A DNA stretch of 64,000 nucleotides, from positions 992,001-1,056,000 of the forward strand of contig NZ_CP026948.1 in assembly GCF_003070865.1 (NCBI RefSeq), given 5' to 3'. The notes beneath the pieces were generated by a model that was not told the origin of the DNA, ran no database searches, and saw only the letters and a program-made list of their open reading frames with translations. The stretch comes from Corynebacterium liangguodongii (GTDB lineage: Bacteria; Actinomycetota; Actinomycetes; Mycobacteriales; Mycobacteriaceae). Positions 47,232-55,158 of the stretch are shown piece by piece. The position numbers were made by a program, and so were the translations under genes. Position 1 is the stretch's first letter. Each line of letters starts with the position of its first letter.

Positions 47232-47292
47232 AGCAGCATAATAGCCACCAGGGTATGGGTTCGCCCAATTATGCGCCCCGCGGGCTCCCGCG

Positions 47293-47979
47293 CTACGACG
47301 CTTGGGCCACGATGACCCAGATTGCAACGAAGTGCAGGATCGCGGCCACGATGGTGAGCGTGTGAAAGTGCTCGTGGTAGCCGTAGACGCGCGCCCGCCG
47401 TCCGGGCCACTTGAACCCGTAGAGGATCGCCCCGATGGTGTAGGCCAGGCCGCCAAGGAAGAGCAGCCAGATCACGCCCGGATCGACCTCGTCTCGTAGT
47501 ACGGGCAAGAGCGGAACGATGAGCCAGCCGAGGGTGATATAGACAACCACGTCGAGCCAGCGCGGGTGGTTGATCCACACCAGGTTGAGGATGGCGCTGC
47601 CGATTCCTCCCGCCCATGCGGCGATGAGCATCCACGTCGAGTACGGGGAGGGGATGAGAAGGACGCACATGGGCGTGTAGGTTGCGGCGATAAAAATGGC
47701 AATGGTGGCGTGGTCAGCGCGGCGCCACCACTGCACGGTCTCGTGGGTCTTCCACGGCCAGCGGTGGTAGAGCCCGGAGATGGCGAAAAGCTGGAACAGG
47801 CCCGCGCAGTAGATGCTCACGCTTGCTGCCCCGGCCGTGGGAAGGGTCATCCACGCATACGTCATCAGCACCGCCGAAGCGATCGCTGAGATAAATGCGG
47901 CGACGAGGTGGGCCCAGCCGCGCGTGATCGGGCGATGGCCGCGGTCCGCCATCGTGTAGGTCCGCTCGATAGTGCTCAC
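47293..47979 (-). CDS. Hemolysin III family (PAQR) membrane protein
   Basis: 228 residues with seven hydrophobic segments, start GTG at 47979. Family landmarks are GLYHRWPWKTHETVQWWRRADHATIAIFIAATYTPMC with conserved His and Asp, and GYHEHFHTLTIVAAILHFVAIW near the end, where the HxxxH-type residues sit in the last helix. In bacteria these proteins are linked to membrane energetics or long-chain lipid homeostasis; hemolysis is not implied. TAGCAT (47987-47992, minus strand) is 7 bases upstream of the GTG, a leaderless layout. Confidence 0.87.
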   Translation of the reverse strand: MSTIERTYTMADRGHRPITRGWAHLVAAFISAIASAVLMTYAWMTLPTAGAASVSIYCAGLFQLFAISGLYHRWPWKTHETVQWWRRADHATIAIFIAATYTPMCVLLIPSPYSTWMLIAAWAGGIGSAILNLVWINHPRWLDVVVYITLGWLIVPLLPVLRDEVDPGVIWLLFLGGLAYTIGAILYGFKWPGRRARVYGYHEHFHTLTIVAAILHFVAIWVIVAQAS

Positions 47980-48084
47980 CTTACCAATGCTACGCCTGCG
48001 TAGGTTGTTCCGTGCATGGGAAAGACCGTGGGGTAGAGGCGGATTTCCTGGGTGCGGGGCGCTGCGCTAAGCTTGTTGTGTTGC

Positions 48085-48158
48085 GCCCCAGTAGCCCAAT
48101 TGGCAGAGGCAACGGATTCAAAACCCGTCCAGTGTGAGTTCGAGTCTCACCTGGGGCA
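48085..48158 (+). tRNA. tRNA-Leu-like (anticodon CAA) with short variable loop
   Basis: A 74-base cloverleaf. The acceptor arm GCCCCAG/CTGGGGC is perfect, the D-arm is short, the anticodon loop is TTCAAAA giving CAA, and the T-arm GTGAG/CTCAC has the loop TTCGAGT. The variable region is only 5 bases, whereas tRNA-Leu normally has a long arm. The anticodon stem has one A-C pair next to the loop. Leucine is assigned on the anticodon alone. The CCA end is not encoded. The decayed region that follows starts at this gene. Confidence 0.85.
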
Positions 48159-48243
48159 CAAAATAGCTGGTCAGGAAGTCTTCGGCAATGCTGCGGCACC
48201 CGCTCGGCGCCCGTTTGATTTCACCACTGCGCAAAAGTCCAGG

Positions 48244-48405
48244 TCAGCGCGAGATGAAAGAGTGCCCGGATCGACGCTGCGACCGGGGCGGTGTAAAACG
48301 GGTTGACGACACTGCGGGGGTGGTCTCGGGGTGAGTCACCGCAGTGGAGCCGTCGAGCTCGGCGGCGACCTGGGCGGGGGGATCACGGGGGCTAGGCGTT
48401 GTCAT
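48244..48405 (-). pseudogene. Remnant of a small protein gene (53-codon frame)
   Basis: An open frame from ATG 48405 overlaps the end of the frame at 48392-48607 in the ATGA-like manner of an operon. The sequence is Pro/Thr-rich (SPRDPPAQVAAELDGSTAV) and has no recognised family. It may be the truncated second gene of an old element. Confidence 0.3.
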
Positions 48406-48607
48406 TGCGCGCCTCCTCCGCGGCGTCGGCGAGGGCTGCCACCGCGGCGGGTGACGCGGCGAGGGCCATGAGCGTGGCCGTGGCCAGCTGTCCCGGCCGC
48501 AAGCCCAGGCGCAGAGCGGTGGCATGCCACACGGCGCGGGTCTCGCGGGGCAGGGTGAGCGTGGCTAGGTGGGCATCTGGGTGGAATCCGTATTTTGCGC
48601 CATGTCC
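48392..48607 (-). pseudogene. Start-less remnant of a protein gene
   Basis: 71 sense codons with coding-like composition and no ATG, GTG or TTG in the first part of the frame; a TAG lies directly upstream. It reads KYGFHPDAHLATLTLPRETR and continues as an Ala-rich helical region ending EEARNDNA. It seems to be the 3' end of a gene whose 5' part has been lost. The family is not recognised. It is followed by the overlapping frame at 48244-48405, which looks like a co-transcribed partner. Confidence 0.4.
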
Positions 48608-48796
48608 CTATTATCCGTAGAACGTGTAGTTGAGTGCAAGGGTGATGTGCCCATTAAATCCCCGGCGCACAGCGTGGGCGGGGGCTGTGGCGTCGAACTG
48701 GTGTGTGTAGTACGCGGAGGCTAGCGCGGAGCCGTAAACTACGTTTACAGTCAAGGTATGAAACTGGACACCAAGACCAAGACCGCCGCAGCGGGA

Positions 48797-49212
48797 GGTG
48801 GTGACACCCGACACCACCCTGGTCACGCTGCAATTCGGGGGTAATCCACACGTGATCTGGCCGGTGGCGCCCGCGTGTGTGCCCGCGGCACTGGGCGCGC
48901 CCGCGCAGCTGTGCGAGGCCGCGGTGGCGGGAGTGGACACCGCGGCGACCACTGCGCAGTTGCGCGCGATCGTCGCCGATGTGAAGGCACGGGCACCGCA
49001 GGCGAAGGTGTTGTTGGTCGGTTATCTCCTGCTGGCCCCGCGCGGTGGCGTGGCCTGCCCTGCGCTAGGCCTGGGCGATGGCCGGGCAGCCGCGGCGGAG
49101 GGGGCGGAGTTCGTCGCCCCGCCAGACGATGGCCAGAGCGCGTGTGCGCCAGTGGCGACGCGAAGGGTCTCGGCGCTCGGCACGGTGACGGGGGATGAGG
49201 CGGTGGTGCAGG
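48797..49212 (+). pseudogene. SGNH/GDSL esterase remnant
   Basis: A frame with VTPDTTLVTLQFGGN, IVADVKARAPQAKVLLVGY and PALGLGD, then AEFVAPP and SACAP, VTGDEAVV. These are in the order found in secreted corynebacterial SGNH hydrolases (block with GGN, then the helical region, then the C-terminal blocks). The N-terminal half with the catalytic serine block is missing, and the terminal HPT...H block is lost where the frame drifts into other sequence after 49212. The gene is therefore dead. In life it would have been a lipid esterase outside the cell. Confidence 0.6.
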
Positions 49213-49403
49213 AGGGGGTTGGCTGCCGTGCGAAGTGTAAAAGTGGTCTCCTGCGACAACACCGTGAGGGCTTACGGTGTGTAGCTCGCCTCCTACTTGT
49301 GCTTCGAGGCCCAGATGAAATTAGCGAAAGGGTGACGTTGGCAGCTTGTGCCCTGCAAACCTGGGCAAGAACTGCTAGAGTTCTGACCTGAGTGCTCTAG
49401 CGC

Positions 49404-49559
49404 TCACTTGTGTTTATTCGATAGAGCGATGGCTTGTATGATAACCATCGTGATCAGGGTGATTATGGCCACGATGCCCGCGGCTTTTGCATGTCCGGAA
49501 AAAGAGAGTACGGCGATTGCAGCGAACAAAACCATCGCGAGCATCCGAGCCTTATTCAT
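49404..49559 (-). CDS. Small membrane protein of 51 residues
   Basis: From the ATG at 49559, with AAAGG 9 bases upstream. Two hydrophobic stretches are visible: MLAMVLFAAIAVLSFSGHA (about 6-24) and AGIVAIITLITMVIIQAIAL (about 27-46), with a basic tail NKHK. The gene is divergent from the secreted-protein gene at 49586-50159 with only 26 bases between the starts. Its A/T content is higher than the core genes. It is too short for family assignment. An immunity or partner role toward the secreted protein is only a guess from the arrangement. Confidence 0.5.
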   Translation of the reverse strand: MNKARMLAMVLFAAIAVLSFSGHAKAAGIVAIITLITMVIIQAIALSNKHK

Positions 49560-49585
49560 TCTGGGAGCCTTTCAAGGAGATCTGC

Positions 49586-50159
49586 ATGTTTACCCGTAAT
49601 ACCCCGTAATACTAGGAGCCGCTGGGCGACGATTGCAACGTCCGTAATGCTGAGCATATCCGTCACAATGGGAGCGGCTCCCGCCGCCATGAGCGCACCT
49701 GTTCCGTCGTCTCCGGGAGCGCTTCAGCAAAAAGAACTCGACCCGGAAATGGAAAAAGCCTTCGTCTTCATCGAATCGATTCCGGACGAGGTATTGAAAG
49801 ATGACGAAGTCTATCAACAGTGGCTTCAGGAGAACATCCCCGCGGAGTGGACGACGTCCTTACGAGTGAATTGGCTCGAATGTGGGACTGCTGTCGGTGC
49901 CGCGCTGATCGGGAGTCTTCCCCCAGCTAAAATCTTGAAATTGAAAGAGACTTTCAAAGCGGCCGGTGGAGCCGTTAAGTTCTTCCAAAAGTTCAAGTCT
50001 GCGTTCGATGATGCACGTAAATCTGGACTGTCTTATGCAGACGCAGTAGGTGTGGCGGCGAGGGTTTCTGGTGGGCAAGCTTGGCCAGAGGTCCAGCAAG
50101 CTCTGTTGGATTTCTTTGCGGTCGGCGCGGTAGCCGCTGCTTGCGGAATCGGCGGGTAA
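49586..50159 (+). pseudogene. Secreted protein gene broken by a 10-bp tandem duplication
   Basis: ATG 49586 has an ideal AAGGAG 7 bases upstream. With one copy of the 10-bp unit at 49593-49612 the frame would read MFTRNTRSRWATIATSVML and run on to the stop at 50159, giving a protein of 187 residues with a signal peptide cut near SVTMGAAPAAMSA. With the two copies present the frame stops after 7 codons. The remainder (an internal ATG at 49648 is possible) is a well-preserved mature protein: acidic N-terminus, then NWLECGTAVGAALIG and a C-terminal ALLDFFAVGAVAAACGIG. Two cysteines could bond. The family is not recognised. A terminator follows. Confidence 0.6.
49593..49612 (+). repeat. 10-bp perfect tandem duplication
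   Basis: CCCGTAATAC occurs twice in direct succession (49593-49602 and 49603-49612), just inside the start of the secreted-protein gene. The extra unit shifts the frame by one. Confidence 0.95.
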
Positions 50160-50343
50160 CTAAAGAGAGGCAGCTGCACAAAAAGGCGATGGGTCTCGAT
50201 TGTGCTCGAGATATCATCAGTGCTACCCCCGGTAATTTTGGTACCCGCCAGGGGCTTAGCTCTTTTGTAATGGCGTCAACACGGTCAGTTGCGTACAGCT
50301 AACAGATACGATTTGACGCTGCTCGGGATGCAGACTGAGGGAA

Positions 50344-50380
50344 GAACCCCGCCCAGATAAGACACCGTGGGCGGGGTTCT
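50344..50380 (+). terminator. Terminator after the secreted-protein gene
   Basis: A perfect 12-bp stem (50344-50355 with 50368-50379) and a 12-base loop, ending in TCTCC. The T run is short, but the hairpin is strong. Confidence 0.65.
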
Positions 50381-50478
50381 CCATGCGCATGCGATTACCC
50401 GAACGACGCTAGTCAAACGCTTGCAAGGTCATTGCGGTCAAACAGTGGAGTCGATCTGGGCACTGCGGTGCACAATCA

Positions 50479-50816
50479 TCAGACTTCGGATGGGGTGAAG
50501 TGGGCCAGGATCAAGGTTAAGGCCGGGGTATATGCGGCGATGTAGCTATAGCGTGGCGGTGCCTGACCGCCTTTGCGCTCGAGTGGTTCGAGTTCATTCT
50601 CGAGTTTTTGCTCCGGTAGAGCGGACATGTGCTTTGGCCCAGAGTCCAGGTGCGCGTGCGCATCAGTAGTCGGCGTGCGAAAATCCTGCGGGAGTTGCTC
50701 GCAGGTGGGGACGCGGGCAGGGTCTCGACGGCGTCCGCGCAGGTGACGGCCCAAGCGAAGAATTGGGCGGTATCACGGAAATGCCAGCGGGGCCAGTGTG
50801 CGGGAAACTCTCGCAC
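50479..50816 (-). pseudogene. Possible gene remnant with a frameshift
   Basis: Two minus-strand frames look coding in different parts: from 50816 a stretch FPAHWPRWHFRDTAQFFAWA rich in aromatic residues, and further on, in another frame, LPEQKLENELEPLERKGG ending HFTPSEV. A frameshift joining them is the simplest reading. No family is recognised, and chance open frames are possible at this GC. Confidence 0.22.
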
Positions 50817-51272
50817 CCGCCAGCGCCCGACGCCACCGCTGGATTAGGTGGGGCGGCGGCTCCAGTGCGACGCAAACCCAGCTGCCGGCGGGGCCCGCGT
50901 GATTTCTGCGCCAAGGACTGGCCAAACAACTACAACGCCCCCGCATCGCAACGGAGGTGTTCACGGAGCGCGTCACAACACCCGCACACGGTAACAACGC
51001 CCCCGCATCGCAACGGAGGTGTTGTTGCGTCGACGTATGCTCACGCGCAAGCAAGGACAAATCCGCACGTCGAATCCCGTGGCCGTTCGCCTCGCCCCCG
51101 CTCGCCGCGCCGACCGCCCGGGCCGCCATCGGGATGTGGTCATACGATTGCGTGACTTTTCGGGGTGCCGGCGCCACCGGGTCGCTACCGTCTGTTATCC
51201 TGCACGGAACATTAGTCACTTCCTGTCGCCCAAAACTCACTCAGCAAGACGGCGGCCGGCTGCACGTAACGA
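50817..51272. other. Non-coding or decayed stretch with a two-copy repeat
   Basis: No gene I can support. Frames on both strands are short and Arg/Pro-rich, as expected by chance. The stretch holds the 30-bp direct repeat described separately. Confidence 0.5.
50932..51023. repeat. 30-bp direct repeat, two copies with a 32-bp spacer
   Basis: The copies at 50932-50961 and 50994-51023 are identical. The unit starts ACAACGCCCCCG and ends ACGGAGGTGTT, and its inner part can pair (CCTCCG with CGGGGG on the complement) to form a small hairpin. Length and spacing resemble a CRISPR array reduced to two repeats, but no third copy and no cas gene is present in the window. Confidence 0.6.
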
Positions 51273-51887
51273 ATGGAGTCCCTCATTTTCCACGGTGTCC
51301 GCAAGCGCAGGGCCATTGCTTCACTCTGCGCAGCACTGGTGCTCGCGGTCGCGCCCGCCTCCCCAGCGCACGCAGGGGGAGTCGAGGACGCGTTCAACCA
51401 GATGAGCAGCTCGATCGTGACAGGTCTGAAGATGTCACCGCTCGGCCTCGCCGCCGCGCACGCTGCGCTGCTCGACCCCCACGTGCCCATTATCGTCCTT
51501 GGCGCTCGCCTTGATCCTGGCTGCTCCGCCCCGGCTGTCCTCGACGACAGGCTCGCCACCGCCACTGTCCTCGCTCACCTACACCCGGCAAACCCGGTCG
51601 TGGTCACGGGCGGGTATACGCAGCCGGGCTGCCAGGCGGAAGGGGAGTACATGCGCGACAAGCTCGTCTCCAGCTGGGTCAACCCCAGCCGCATCATCGT
51701 TGATACGACCGCCGGTTCGACCGTGGGCAACGCGCAGGCCACGGCGCGCTACGCCGGCAGCGTCGCTGGAATCGCTCAGGCAGGCGTGCTGGTGACCTCG
51801 CCGAACCACGCGCCGCGGGCAATGGACACCTTCGCGGACGTGGAGAAATCCGCGTTGTGGCTGGTTGTTCCCTCGACGGTGAATTAG
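51273..51887 (+). CDS. Exported DUF218 (YdcF/SanA-like) domain protein
   Basis: 204 residues. A signal peptide (about 12-36) ends ASPAHAGG. The DUF218 fold is seen in PIIVLGARLDPGCSAPAVLDDRLATA, VVVTGGYTQPGC, EGEYMRDKLVSSWVNPSRIIVDTTAGSTVGNAQATARYAG and VLVTSPNHAPRAM. In SanA and ElyC members this domain acts in envelope or peptidoglycan maintenance. Here it is fully exported rather than membrane-anchored at the C-terminus. The start is the ATG at 51273; no good ribosome site is seen. It is the only intact recognisable protein in the decayed region. A typical fold, without a known substrate. Confidence 0.78.
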   Translation: MESLIFHGVRKRRAIASLCAALVLAVAPASPAHAGGVEDAFNQMSSSIVTGLKMSPLGLAAAHAALLDPHVPIIVLGARLDPGCSAPAVLDDRLATATVLAHLHPANPVVVTGGYTQPGCQAEGEYMRDKLVSSWVNPSRIIVDTTAGSTVGNAQATARYAGSVAGIAQAGVLVTSPNHAPRAMDTFADVEKSALWLVVPSTVN

Positions 51888-51902
51888 GTGCCGCCAAGCG
51901 GG

Positions 51903-52213
51903 CTAGGCGCGGGCAGAATTGAGCCGCTTGCTCGCCCAGCCGAGGACGATGGGCAGGAGCGAGGTGGGAACCCGACCTGATCGCCGAGGAAGGCGGTGAT
52001 GAGGAGAGAATCGCCTGGTAAGAAGGGGAAGAGATCGCGCGACTCGACGAAGACGATGACCCCGAGTCCGAGATCCGCATTGTTGCCTACCACGACATCG
52101 TTGGTGACCCGATCCAAAGCTGCGTCGAGCTCGGCGGCCTGTCCGTGGAAGGCAGGCAAGCGCTCAAGGACTATGTAGCAGGGCTTAACGACGTCGGGCG
52201 GAGCGTCGCCCAA
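51903..52213 (-). pseudogene. DedA family membrane protein remnant
   Basis: The minus strand reads LGLGVIVFVESRDLFPFLPGDSLLITAF, which closely matches the family signature (acidic Glu, then FLPGDSLL) of DedA/SNARE-associated proteins. The next part is broken: after GDQVG the frame changes, and LLPIVLGWASKR with the stop at 51903-51905 is in another frame, resembling the DedA C-terminus. Most of the middle of the protein (about 100 residues) is deleted. DedA proteins are flippase-like membrane proteins; this copy is dead. Confidence 0.6.
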
Positions 52214-52364
52214 GCGGCCAACACCGTGTTTGTGGAGCAGCCGGCTGGCAGCCAGGGCATGTGCGCCGATCCTGCCGTGAGGGAGTCGAGCCCGCTGGGA
52301 ATTCTCAGCGGCGGGTCTGGCCGATGCGGTCTTATCCTCCCTGTAAGCCGGTAAAGAATCCCGC
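52214..52364. other. Intergenic remainder before moaA
   Basis: No gene can be supported here. It contains the upstream side of the DedA remnant and the 3' flank of moaA. Confidence 0.4.
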
Positions 52365-53465
52365 CTAACCTCCGATCTCGCTCATCGAACGCTCCGGCGG
52401 GACATAGCCGGGGGTATTGAGCGTGACTGTGTCGGAGCCGTAGGCCCGCGGCTTCGCCCACATCGCGCCGGCCCAGATCTCGGCGATCTCCTCGTCGCTG
52501 GCGCCCGCGCGCATGGGGCCGAGTAGGTCGGTCTCCTCGTTCGAAAACAGGCAGCTACGCACGTGACCGTCGGCGGTGAGCCGGGTGCGCGAGCAGGCGG
52601 CGCAAAAAGACTCTGTGACCGAGGCAATGATGCCGACCTGGCCGAGTACATCAGATCCGCCGAGGTGGCGCACGTCCCACAGCTGGGCCGGGGCTGATCC
52701 GCGCGGCTCGGGGTGGGGTGTGAGATCGTAGCTCTCACGGAGCCGACCGCGGATCTCGCGGGCGCTCACGAGGTTGGCGCGTGCCCAGAGGCGGTCGGCG
52801 TCGAGCGGCATCTGTTCGATGAAGCGCAGCTGCAGGCCGCGGCCCAGGCACCACGCCAGCAACTCGGCTTCTTGAGTGTCGTTCAGCCCGCGCATCATGA
52901 CGGCGTTGACCTTGATCGGGTGAAGTCCGGCGCGGCGCGCGGCGTCTATGCCGTCGATGACTGCCTCGAGTCGGTCCCTGCGGGTCATCGCGCGGAAGGT
53001 CTCGCGCCGCACCGTATCCAGGCTCACGTTGATGCGGGTCAAGCCGGCGTTAACGAGGGCGTCGATACGCTTGTCCAGCCCTATTGCGTTCGTCGTCAGC
53101 GAAATGGGTACCGCCGGGTGGGCGCTTCGCACCCCGGCGATGATGTCTTCTAAGTCCTTGCGCACGAGCGGTTCGCCGCCGGTGAAGCGGATATCCTTGA
53201 CCCCGAAGATGCGCACGCCGATATCGGCGATGCGCACCGCCTCGGACGCCGACATGAGGTGCTCTTTGGGGAGCCACGTCATTCCCTCGGCCGGCATGCA
53301 ATAGGTGCAGCGCAGGTTGCATTTGTCGATGAGCGAGATGCGCAGATCGTCGGCGATCCGCCCGAAGCGATCCGCGAGCTCGCGCGTTCCACTCACGATC
53401 TCCCCCGCCTCCTCTACACATTTGACAGACCCGGTACAGACCCGGTTCGGCTCTAAGCGCCCCAT
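52365..53465 (-). CDS. moaA: GTP 3',8-cyclase (MoaA)
   Basis: 366 residues from the ATG at 53465, with AGGA 5 bases upstream. Radical SAM enzyme of molybdenum cofactor synthesis: the first [4Fe-4S] cluster is bound by CNLRCTYCMPAEGM near residues 50-63, and the second, C-terminal, cluster by CAACSRTRLTADGHVRSC near 289-306. FTGGEPLVRKDLEDII and RINVSLDTV are the expected SAM and substrate contacts. The product is 3',8-cyclo-GTP for MoaC, which is at 59256. It is divergent from modA. Confidence 0.95.
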   Translation of the reverse strand: MGRLEPNRVCTGSVKCVEEAGEIVSGTRELADRFGRIADDLRISLIDKCNLRCTYCMPAEGMTWLPKEHLMSASEAVRIADIGVRIFGVKDIRFTGGEPLVRKDLEDIIAGVRSAHPAVPISLTTNAIGLDKRIDALVNAGLTRINVSLDTVRRETFRAMTRRDRLEAVIDGIDAARRAGLHPIKVNAVMMRGLNDTQEAELLAWCLGRGLQLRFIEQMPLDADRLWARANLVSAREIRGRLRESYDLTPHPEPRGSAPAQLWDVRHLGGSDVLGQVGIIASVTESFCAACSRTRLTADGHVRSCLFSNEETDLLGPMRAGASDEEIAEIWAGAMWAKPRAYGSDTVTLNTPGYVPPERSMSEIGG

Positions 53466-53569
53466 GGTAGTCCTATCCGGCTGATAGGTGATTATGGAGG
53501 GCGTCCGGTGCGGCGGCCATACGCCACGCTGCACCGGAGAGGGAGCCAGCTGCTAGCCTTAATCCCACC

Positions 53570-54331
53570 ATGACAGCCACCGCATCGCGCCTTGCCGCCC
53601 TCGCGCTCGCCGGCGTGGTGGGTCTGGTTTTCCTTATCGGCTGCTCGGCACCTGCGGGAAGGAACGAGGTTTCGGTCTTCGCGGCGGCCTCGCTGCGCCC
53701 CGCGGGCGTGGATCTCGCCCGCGCTTTCGCCCAGGAGCACGCCGGAGCCTCGGTCTCGTGGAACTACGCAGGCTCATCCGACCTTGAGCGTCACATCGCA
53801 CAGGGCGCGCCCGCGGACGTCTTCATCAGCGCTGACGAAGACACAATGGAGCGCGCCCTCGCTGGAGAAGACTTCGCCGGGTCCCAGCCCAGGGTTATCG
53901 CGAGCAACACACTTGTCCTCGCGCTGGCGAAGGACAACCCTGCGGGGATCCGCTCCCTGGCCGACCTCGGGGGCGCGCGCGTAGCCGTGTGCGCCCCCGA
54001 GGTTCCCTGCGGCAAGATCGCGGCTGAGGTGCTCGCGCGTCACGGAATCGAACTCGCGCATCCCACCGAGGAACCAGATGTCGCCGCGGCCGCCACAAAG
54101 GTGGCCACCGGCGGCGTCGACGCCGCCTTTATTTACTCCACCGATGCGGCGGCGCAGGCCGACAAAGGCGTCACCACCATAGGGATCGGCGACGTTGAGC
54201 CCAACGCCTACCCGCTCGCGCTGACGCGCCGCGGGCGGGACAAGGAGGCCGCGGCCCACTTCGCAGACTGGATGTCTGGGCCCACGGCGCAGCGCATCCT
54301 GAGGGAGCACGGGTTTGCGCAGGCTCTCTAG
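53570..54331 (+). CDS. modA: Molybdate-binding lipoprotein
   Basis: 253 residues. The signal ends with the lipobox LIGC near residue 25. The ModA fold begins with EVSVFAAASLRPAGVDLARAFAQEH, then NYAGSSDLERHIAQGAPADVFISADEDTMERA, and VAVCAPEVPCGKIAAEVL later; these supply the oxyanion-binding Ser/Thr set. It delivers molybdate or tungstate to the permease ModB, whose gene overlaps its 3' end by 17 bases. Confidence 0.93.
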   Translation: MTATASRLAALALAGVVGLVFLIGCSAPAGRNEVSVFAAASLRPAGVDLARAFAQEHAGASVSWNYAGSSDLERHIAQGAPADVFISADEDTMERALAGEDFAGSQPRVIASNTLVLALAKDNPAGIRSLADLGGARVAVCAPEVPCGKIAAEVLARHGIELAHPTEEPDVAAAATKVATGGVDAAFIYSTDAAAQADKGVTTIGIGDVEPNAYPLALTRRGRDKEAAAHFADWMSGPTAQRILREHGFAQAL

Positions 54332-55148
54332 ATCGGCGCGCAACCTCGCCGCCCCGCGAGCACTGCTGCCGCTCGTCGGGCTCGGGGTCGCCTTTGTGGC
54401 GGGCCCGCTTATCGCGCTGCTCGCCGCGATTCCTTGGGCGCGGGTGCCGGAGCTCGTGGCCACGCGGGAGGCCCAATCCGCTTTCGCGCTTACCCTCCTC
54501 ACTGCGAGCGCATCCACCGCGGCGTGCGCCACGATCGGCGTACCCATGGCGCTGTGGATGCGGCGCTGGTTGGAGATCGGCCGACCAACGCTCGTCGGGC
54601 TCGCACAGGTGCTTATCTACGCCCCCTTAGTCCTCTCCCCGGTTGTCTCGGGCCTCGCACTGACCTTCGTGTGGGGGCGGCGCGGAGTGCTGGGAGAGTG
54701 GCTCGATGCCGCCGGCATCCCTCTCGCCTACACGCCGTGGGGAGTCATCGTCGTGCAGGTGTTCGTCTCGCTTCCCTTCTTCGTCGCCACCGCCGTTACC
54801 GCCCTGCGCGCCATTCCCCGCAGCCTCGAGGAGGCCGCCGCGACCGAGGGCGCAACGAGGGCGCAAACGCTGCGCCACATCGTGTTGCCGCTCGCCGCCC
54901 CCGGCGTGGGCACGGGCGCGGTGATTAGTTTCGCCCGCGCGGTGAGCGAGTTCGGGGCGACAATCACGTTTGCGGGAAACGTCGAGGGCCAATCGCGCAC
55001 AATCCCGCTACTTATCTCCTTGGGGCTTAGCTCGGGGGACATGGACCAGGCACTCGGTGCGTGCATCCTCCTGCTCGGGGTCTACGGCATTGCCCTTGGG
55101 ATGCTCGCTGCGGCCCGCATGCTCCCGCGCGGGGGCATGCGGGGGTAG
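54315..55148 (+). CDS. modB: Molybdate ABC transporter permease
   Basis: 277 residues from a TTG within the end of modA. Five to six membrane segments. The EAA loop contains SLEEAAATEGATRAQTLRHIVLPLAAPGVGTG near 170-200, and GRRGVLGEWLDAAGIPLAYTPWGVI is the ModB hallmark. No modC ATPase follows; the next gene is moeA. Confidence 0.9.
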   Translation: MRRLSRSARNLAAPRALLPLVGLGVAFVAGPLIALLAAIPWARVPELVATREAQSAFALTLLTASASTAACATIGVPMALWMRRWLEIGRPTLVGLAQVLIYAPLVLSPVVSGLALTFVWGRRGVLGEWLDAAGIPLAYTPWGVIVVQVFVSLPFFVATAVTALRAIPRSLEEAAATEGATRAQTLRHIVLPLAAPGVGTGAVISFARAVSEFGATITFAGNVEGQSRTIPLLISLGLSSGDMDQALGACILLLGVYGIALGMLAAARMLPRGGMRG

Positions 55149-55158
55149 GAAAGAAGCC

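Noticed and set aside
48611..48952. Minus-strand frame of 113 codons across the start of the SGNH remnant
   Set aside because: Antisense to the esterase fragment, with no family signal. It is probably a chance frame.
49259..49281. Small inverted repeat ACACCGT/ACGGTGT downstream of the esterase remnant
   Set aside because: The stem is only 7 bp with no T run and no gene end nearby; it is too weak for a terminator or an operator call.
51971..52354. Plus-strand frame reading IARLDEDDDPESEIRIVAYH
   Set aside because: It looks partly protein-like but contains an internal stop, and the opposite strand shows a specific DedA signature in the same bases, which explains the sequence better.
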